Notes under the pieces: model-generated
The model's input: the letters and a program-made list of their open reading frames with translations, nothing else
Database searches by the model: none
Told to the model about the DNA's origin: nothing
Shown: in pieces, positions 61,180-64,000 of the stretch
Layout of the letters: the number at the start of each line of letters is the position of its first letter
Position numbering within the stretch: position 1 is the stretch's first letter
Source of the DNA: an uncultured Pelagibacteraceae bacterium
GTDB taxonomy: Bacteria; Pseudomonadota; Alphaproteobacteria; Pelagibacterales; Pelagibacteraceae
NCBI GenBank assembly: GCA_902600205.1
Contig: CACKIN010000004.1
Coordinates: 1-64,000, forward strand
Length of the DNA: 64,000 nucleotides
Direction of reading: 5' to 3'
Program-made: the position numbers and the translations under genes

Positions 61180-63830
61180 TGGAATTATTTTTTTTAGCTA
61201 TATTAGTTTTAATTATGATTGCAGCTCTAGCTTCAGGGTATCCAGTTGCCTTTGCTCTTCCTGGTTCAGCTATCATATCTATCGGTTTAGCAGCTTTTTT
61301 TGGTTATATTTTTGCTGGCGATGTTGATGCTTACTTCGCTGTCGATGGTCCAACCGAATGGCTTGTTGCTGGAATTACAAATTTTAGAAGTAATTACTGG
61401 GACGTCGAGACTGACACTTTAATTGCAATTCCCTTATTTATTTTTATGGGAATTATGCTTCAAAAATCAAAAATTGCTGAGGATTTATTAATAACTATGG
61501 GTCAATTATTTGGCCCGATACCTGGTGGTTTAGGTATTTCGGTAATATTTGTTGGTGCATTATTAGCTGCAACTACAGGTATTGTCGGAGCAACAGTCAT
61601 TGCAATGGGATTAATTTCATTACCTACAATGTTAAACAACAATTATGACAGAAAACTTGCAAGTGGAATTGTTTGCTCTTCTGGAACTCTAGGACAGATT
61701 ATTCCGCCATCAATTGTATTAATTATTATAGCGGACCAATTAGCGAGCGCATCAGATGTTGCCAATAACATGAGGCAGAACGATTATAAAGCCTTAACAG
61801 GCGAATTTAACATGCCAGGTGAATTTAGAGTAGGTTCATCCAGTGCCGGTGACATGTTCCTGGGAGCACTTTTACCAGGATTAGTACTTGTAGCTTTATA
61901 TATGATCTATGTATTTTTCTATGCAAGAATAAAAAAAGGGGTTGCCCCACCTGTTCCATTTAAAGGAAACTTTGATTTCAAATTTTGGATGAGAGTTATT
62001 GTTATAATTATTCCTCCACTTGCATTAATTTTTGCTGTTTTAGGATCGATTCTTATGGGTATTGCAACTGTGAACCAAGCTGGTTCTATAGGAGCAATTG
62101 GAGCAACATTAATGGCGGGTTACCGTCTATTTCAAGGTAAGAAAAGTGCCTTCTATCCACTTATAATGATAATTGGATCATTAATACCCATTACTTTTTT
62201 TGCATCAAATTATGAACTTAATATAAAAAATATAGAAGAAAGAGATTTAGGAGCAATTTATATAACTGCTATTTTTGTAATCACTTTGGTTTATGGAATA
62301 GCATGGAGTTTTTGGAGAACATATAAAACTGAAAATGTTCTTAAAGAAGTAGTAACCGAAACGTGCGTTACAACTTCGATGGTATTTATTATTCTATTAG
62401 GTGCTGCAATGCTTACATCAGGATTTAGAGCATTTGGTGGTGAAGAATTAGTAAGAGACTTCCTTCAAGATTTACCCGGGGGCTTTTGGACTCAGTTTGT
62501 AGTTGTAATGATTGTAATATTCTTACTTGGGTTCTTTTTAGATTTTATTGAAATCGCTGTTGTGGTTGTTCCAATAATTGCACCTATATTATTAGCTGAG
62601 ACAGGAGCAAACGTTACAGCGGTCTGGTTAGGTGTTATGATTGGTGTCAATTTACAAACCTCTTTTTTAACTCCCCCCTTTGGTTTTGCCTTATTTTATT
62701 TAAAAGGTGTTGCTCCAAAAGTGGTACAAACATTAGATATTTGGAAAGGTGTTGTTCCATTTATAATTTTACAACTCATTGGCCTAGCAATTGTAGGGTC
62801 TTATCCAAGTCTGGTAAATTATCTTCCAAATAGAGTTTATCTGACTTCAAATGTAGCTCCACCTCCTATGAACCCGAAACTTCAATATTGTTTGCAAGAA
62901 TATAAATTTGCAAAATATACAAACAATGCAGATGAAATAAAGAATAGCATAGACGATTTTGATTCAATAATACTTGCAAATTTACCAGCCGATAAGTTAA
63001 GTTATTTCCAACGTCATGTTGATAATTCAAATTATACATTTGAATTAGTTGATGATGTAAAAAGTGCCGAAGCTATTTACAATGATTATGCTGTTGATTA
63101 TCGAGATTTACATTTCAAAACGAGAAAAAAACAAAAGAAAATTTTTAAACTCAATAAAAAAATAGATAAATTTAAAGCCGAAATTAGAAATTTAGATGAT
63201 GATGAAGTTTCTGAAAAAAATAAAATTGAACAAAGAATTGAGAACATAAAACTCGAAATTGACGAAATAGAAAACTCAATTTCTAAAGATTGGAAATCAA
63301 GAAATGATGAATTTAACAAGATTAATAAAGCAAAAAACTTAGCAGTAAAAAAATATCGTAAAACTGCAGACAATGCATATGATGATTTAATGTTGATAAA
63401 ATTATTTATTTTAGATGGTGAAAAATTTGAAGAATTAAATGAAGATATCAAAATTCTTAAATCTAAAATTGACAATAGAGGATATTTAGATGCCATTGAT
63501 CATATTGATAATATGTTTGATAAAGTAGGAGAGATTTCTGGATCAGATGAATTTGCAGATAAATTAGATTATCTAATAACTATAATGGATGAAGATGAAA
63601 AAGATCCAGAACAAATTCAAAAAATAGCTAGTGATACTTATGCACATTTTGATCAAGAAGTAAGTTGGAGAAATGAATTTGACAAAAAATATATGGATAG
63701 AATAAATAATCACTTAACTGTATTAAGTGAAACTATTGGATTGAGGTTACAACAAAAACTTACAAAAGAGCAAGCAATTTATGTTTCAAAATGTAATTCA
63801 GTACACAGAGATATTTCTCTCAATTTTTGA
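61179..63830 (+). CDS. TRAP transporter large permease (DctM) with long C-terminal coiled-coil extension
   Basis: 883 residues from a GTG start. About 1-560 form the DctM permease (P-L-F-I-F-M-G-I-M-L; G-A-L-L-A-A-T-T-G-I-V-G-A-T-V; S-S-G-T-L-G-Q-I-I-P-P-S and T-S-F-L-T-P-P-F-G-F). A middle insertion (about 190-390) adds helices, as in the FcbT3 branch. About 560-883 is hydrophilic, with N-P-K-L-Q-Y-C-L-Q-E-Y and then long Lys/Glu-rich heptad-like stretches (about 640-710) predicted as coiled coil. Such an extension is not part of the standard family. It ends at 63830, one base before the opposing gene's stop. Confidence 0.87.
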   Translation: MELFFLAILVLIMIAALASGYPVAFALPGSAIISIGLAAFFGYIFAGDVDAYFAVDGPTEWLVAGITNFRSNYWDVETDTLIAIPLFIFMGIMLQKSKIAEDLLITMGQLFGPIPGGLGISVIFVGALLAATTGIVGATVIAMGLISLPTMLNNNYDRKLASGIVCSSGTLGQIIPPSIVLIIIADQLASASDVANNMRQNDYKALTGEFNMPGEFRVGSSSAGDMFLGALLPGLVLVALYMIYVFFYARIKKGVAPPVPFKGNFDFKFWMRVIVIIIPPLALIFAVLGSILMGIATVNQAGSIGAIGATLMAGYRLFQGKKSAFYPLIMIIGSLIPITFFASNYELNIKNIEERDLGAIYITAIFVITLVYGIAWSFWRTYKTENVLKEVVTETCVTTSMVFIILLGAAMLTSGFRAFGGEELVRDFLQDLPGGFWTQFVVVMIVIFLLGFFLDFIEIAVVVVPIIAPILLAETGANVTAVWLGVMIGVNLQTSFLTPPFGFALFYLKGVAPKVVQTLDIWKGVVPFIILQLIGLAIVGSYPSLVNYLPNRVYLTSNVAPPPMNPKLQYCLQEYKFAKYTNNADEIKNSIDDFDSIILANLPADKLSYFQRHVDNSNYTFELVDDVKSAEAIYNDYAVDYRDLHFKTRKKQKKIFKLNKKIDKFKAEIRNLDDDEVSEKNKIEQRIENIKLEIDEIENSISKDWKSRNDEFNKINKAKNLAVKKYRKTADNAYDDLMLIKLFILDGEKFEELNEDIKILKSKIDNRGYLDAIDHIDNMFDKVGEISGSDEFADKLDYLITIMDEDEKDPEQIQKIASDTYAHFDQEVSWRNEFDKKYMDRINNHLTVLSETIGLRLQQKLTKEQAIYVSKCNSVHRDISLNF

Positions 63831-64000
63831 TTAACTTGTAATTTGTTCAATTATATTTGTCCTTTGATATAAACTAAGTCTTTCCGCTTTGTCTTTTAAT
63901 TTGTTATACTCAGTTTTTAATGTAAAGGTTTTTACATTAACTTTATTTCCAATTTCAATTATTGATCCAATAATTGGATCTATTTCTAAAGGACGTTTTG
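63831..64000 (-). CDS. 2-dehydropantoate 2-reductase-like protein, C-terminal end (5' partial)
   Basis: Open to the window edge; 55 residues end at TAA (63831-63833). The segment K-R-P-L-E-I-D-P-I-I-G-S-I-I-E-I-G matches the R-x-x-E-x-x-x-I-x-G-x-x-V-x-x-G motif of the PanE/ApbA C-terminal domain. The cofactor domain is outside the window, so the substrate (ketopantoate or another) cannot be judged. Converges with the TRAP large permease without a gap. Confidence 0.65.
   Translation of the reverse strand, partial: KRPLEIDPIIGSIIEIGNKVNVKTFTLKTEYNKLKDKAERLSLYQRTNIIEQITS

Noticed and set aside
63098-63496. 132-codon minus-strand frame opposite the coiled-coil end of the TRAP permease.
   Set aside because: It arises from the Lys/Glu-rich codons of the sense gene, and the sense frame is unbroken.
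1-64000. CRISPR array, prophage or insertion sequence.
   Set aside because: No regularly spaced direct repeats, transposase, integrase or phage structural genes were seen.

Overview
The window is a compact, very AT-rich piece of bacterial chromosome that reads as a free-living marine alphaproteobacterium of the SAR11 / Candidatus Pelagibacter type. The case rests on tiny or overlapping gene boundaries, almost no intergenic DNA, a Lys/Asn/Ile-rich proteome and typical alphaproteobacterial gene order (maf-aroE-coaE-dnaQ / secB-fxsA / Tim44-like / smr / hslVU / hisBHAFE; heparinase-like gene beside purH; ftsK-lolA). Species is not assigned; this is inference from gene content and base composition. 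No rRNA, CRISPR array, prophage or insertion sequence was seen. There is one tRNA. No gap without a gene exceeds 300 bases; the longest are the 186-base gap 48030-48215 and the 146-base gap 24693-24838, and both hold notable structure.

Layout. 1-6062: housekeeping block (Maf end, AroE, CoaE, DnaQ, SecB, FxsA, Tim44-like, Smr, HslUV). 6154-9934: histidine operon hisB-hisH-[FkbM methyltransferase]-hisA-hisF-hisE. 9931-12932: malyl-CoA lyase plus malate-CoA ligase subunits (mcl-mtkA-mtkB). 12935-18228: HIT, GNAT, LolA, FtsK, a UbiH-like protein and a Lon N-domain protein. 18255-25755: an accessory-looking block with a TPR protein, a 2OG-Fe(II) oxygenase, a TPR-sulfotransferase, a VTC/CotH-like/DUF4956 cassette, tRNA-Gly(GCC) and a second sulfotransferase. 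25756-36806: PhhB, PurH, heparinase-like protein, Rpe, acetate symporter with small subunit, acetyl-CoA synthetase, EVE protein, a 38-residue basic protein and TsaD. 36861-47664: HemC, HemD, MscS, YggT, FolD, metallo-hydrolase, a frameshifted small gene, a photolyase-like protein, ArgG, IalB-like protein, aldo/keto reductase, BI-1, DUF2794 and YciB. 47709-52337: HspQ, a candidate small RNA, then ccmCDEFGH. 52351-63830: PagL-like protein, two tandem alpha-hydroxy-acid dehydrogenases, an aminotransferase, GlcD, a glyoxylate-reductase-like enzyme and a TRAP transporter. The last 170 bases hold the end of a ketopantoate-reductase-like gene.

How the genes fit together. Several parts point to C2/C3 acid use: acetate uptake and activation (30373-35188), oxidation of glycolate/lactate-type hydroxy acids (52861-57838), glyoxylate/hydroxypyruvate reduction (57849) and a TRAP importer of the family that carries keto/hydroxy monocarboxylates. 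The malyl-CoA cassette could interconvert glyoxylate plus acetyl-CoA with malate.

Most worth a second look: the TPR/oxygenase/TPR-sulfotransferase cassette; the DUF4956-CotH-VTC cassette; a structured RNA candidate at 48101-48191 with an anti-Shine-Dalgarno loop; a small gene split by a frameshift lying exactly on an in-phase A AAA AAG slippery site (41762-41997); a photolyase-like protein without the N-terminal antenna domain; and a TRAP permease with a cytosolic-looking coiled-coil extension of about 320 residues.
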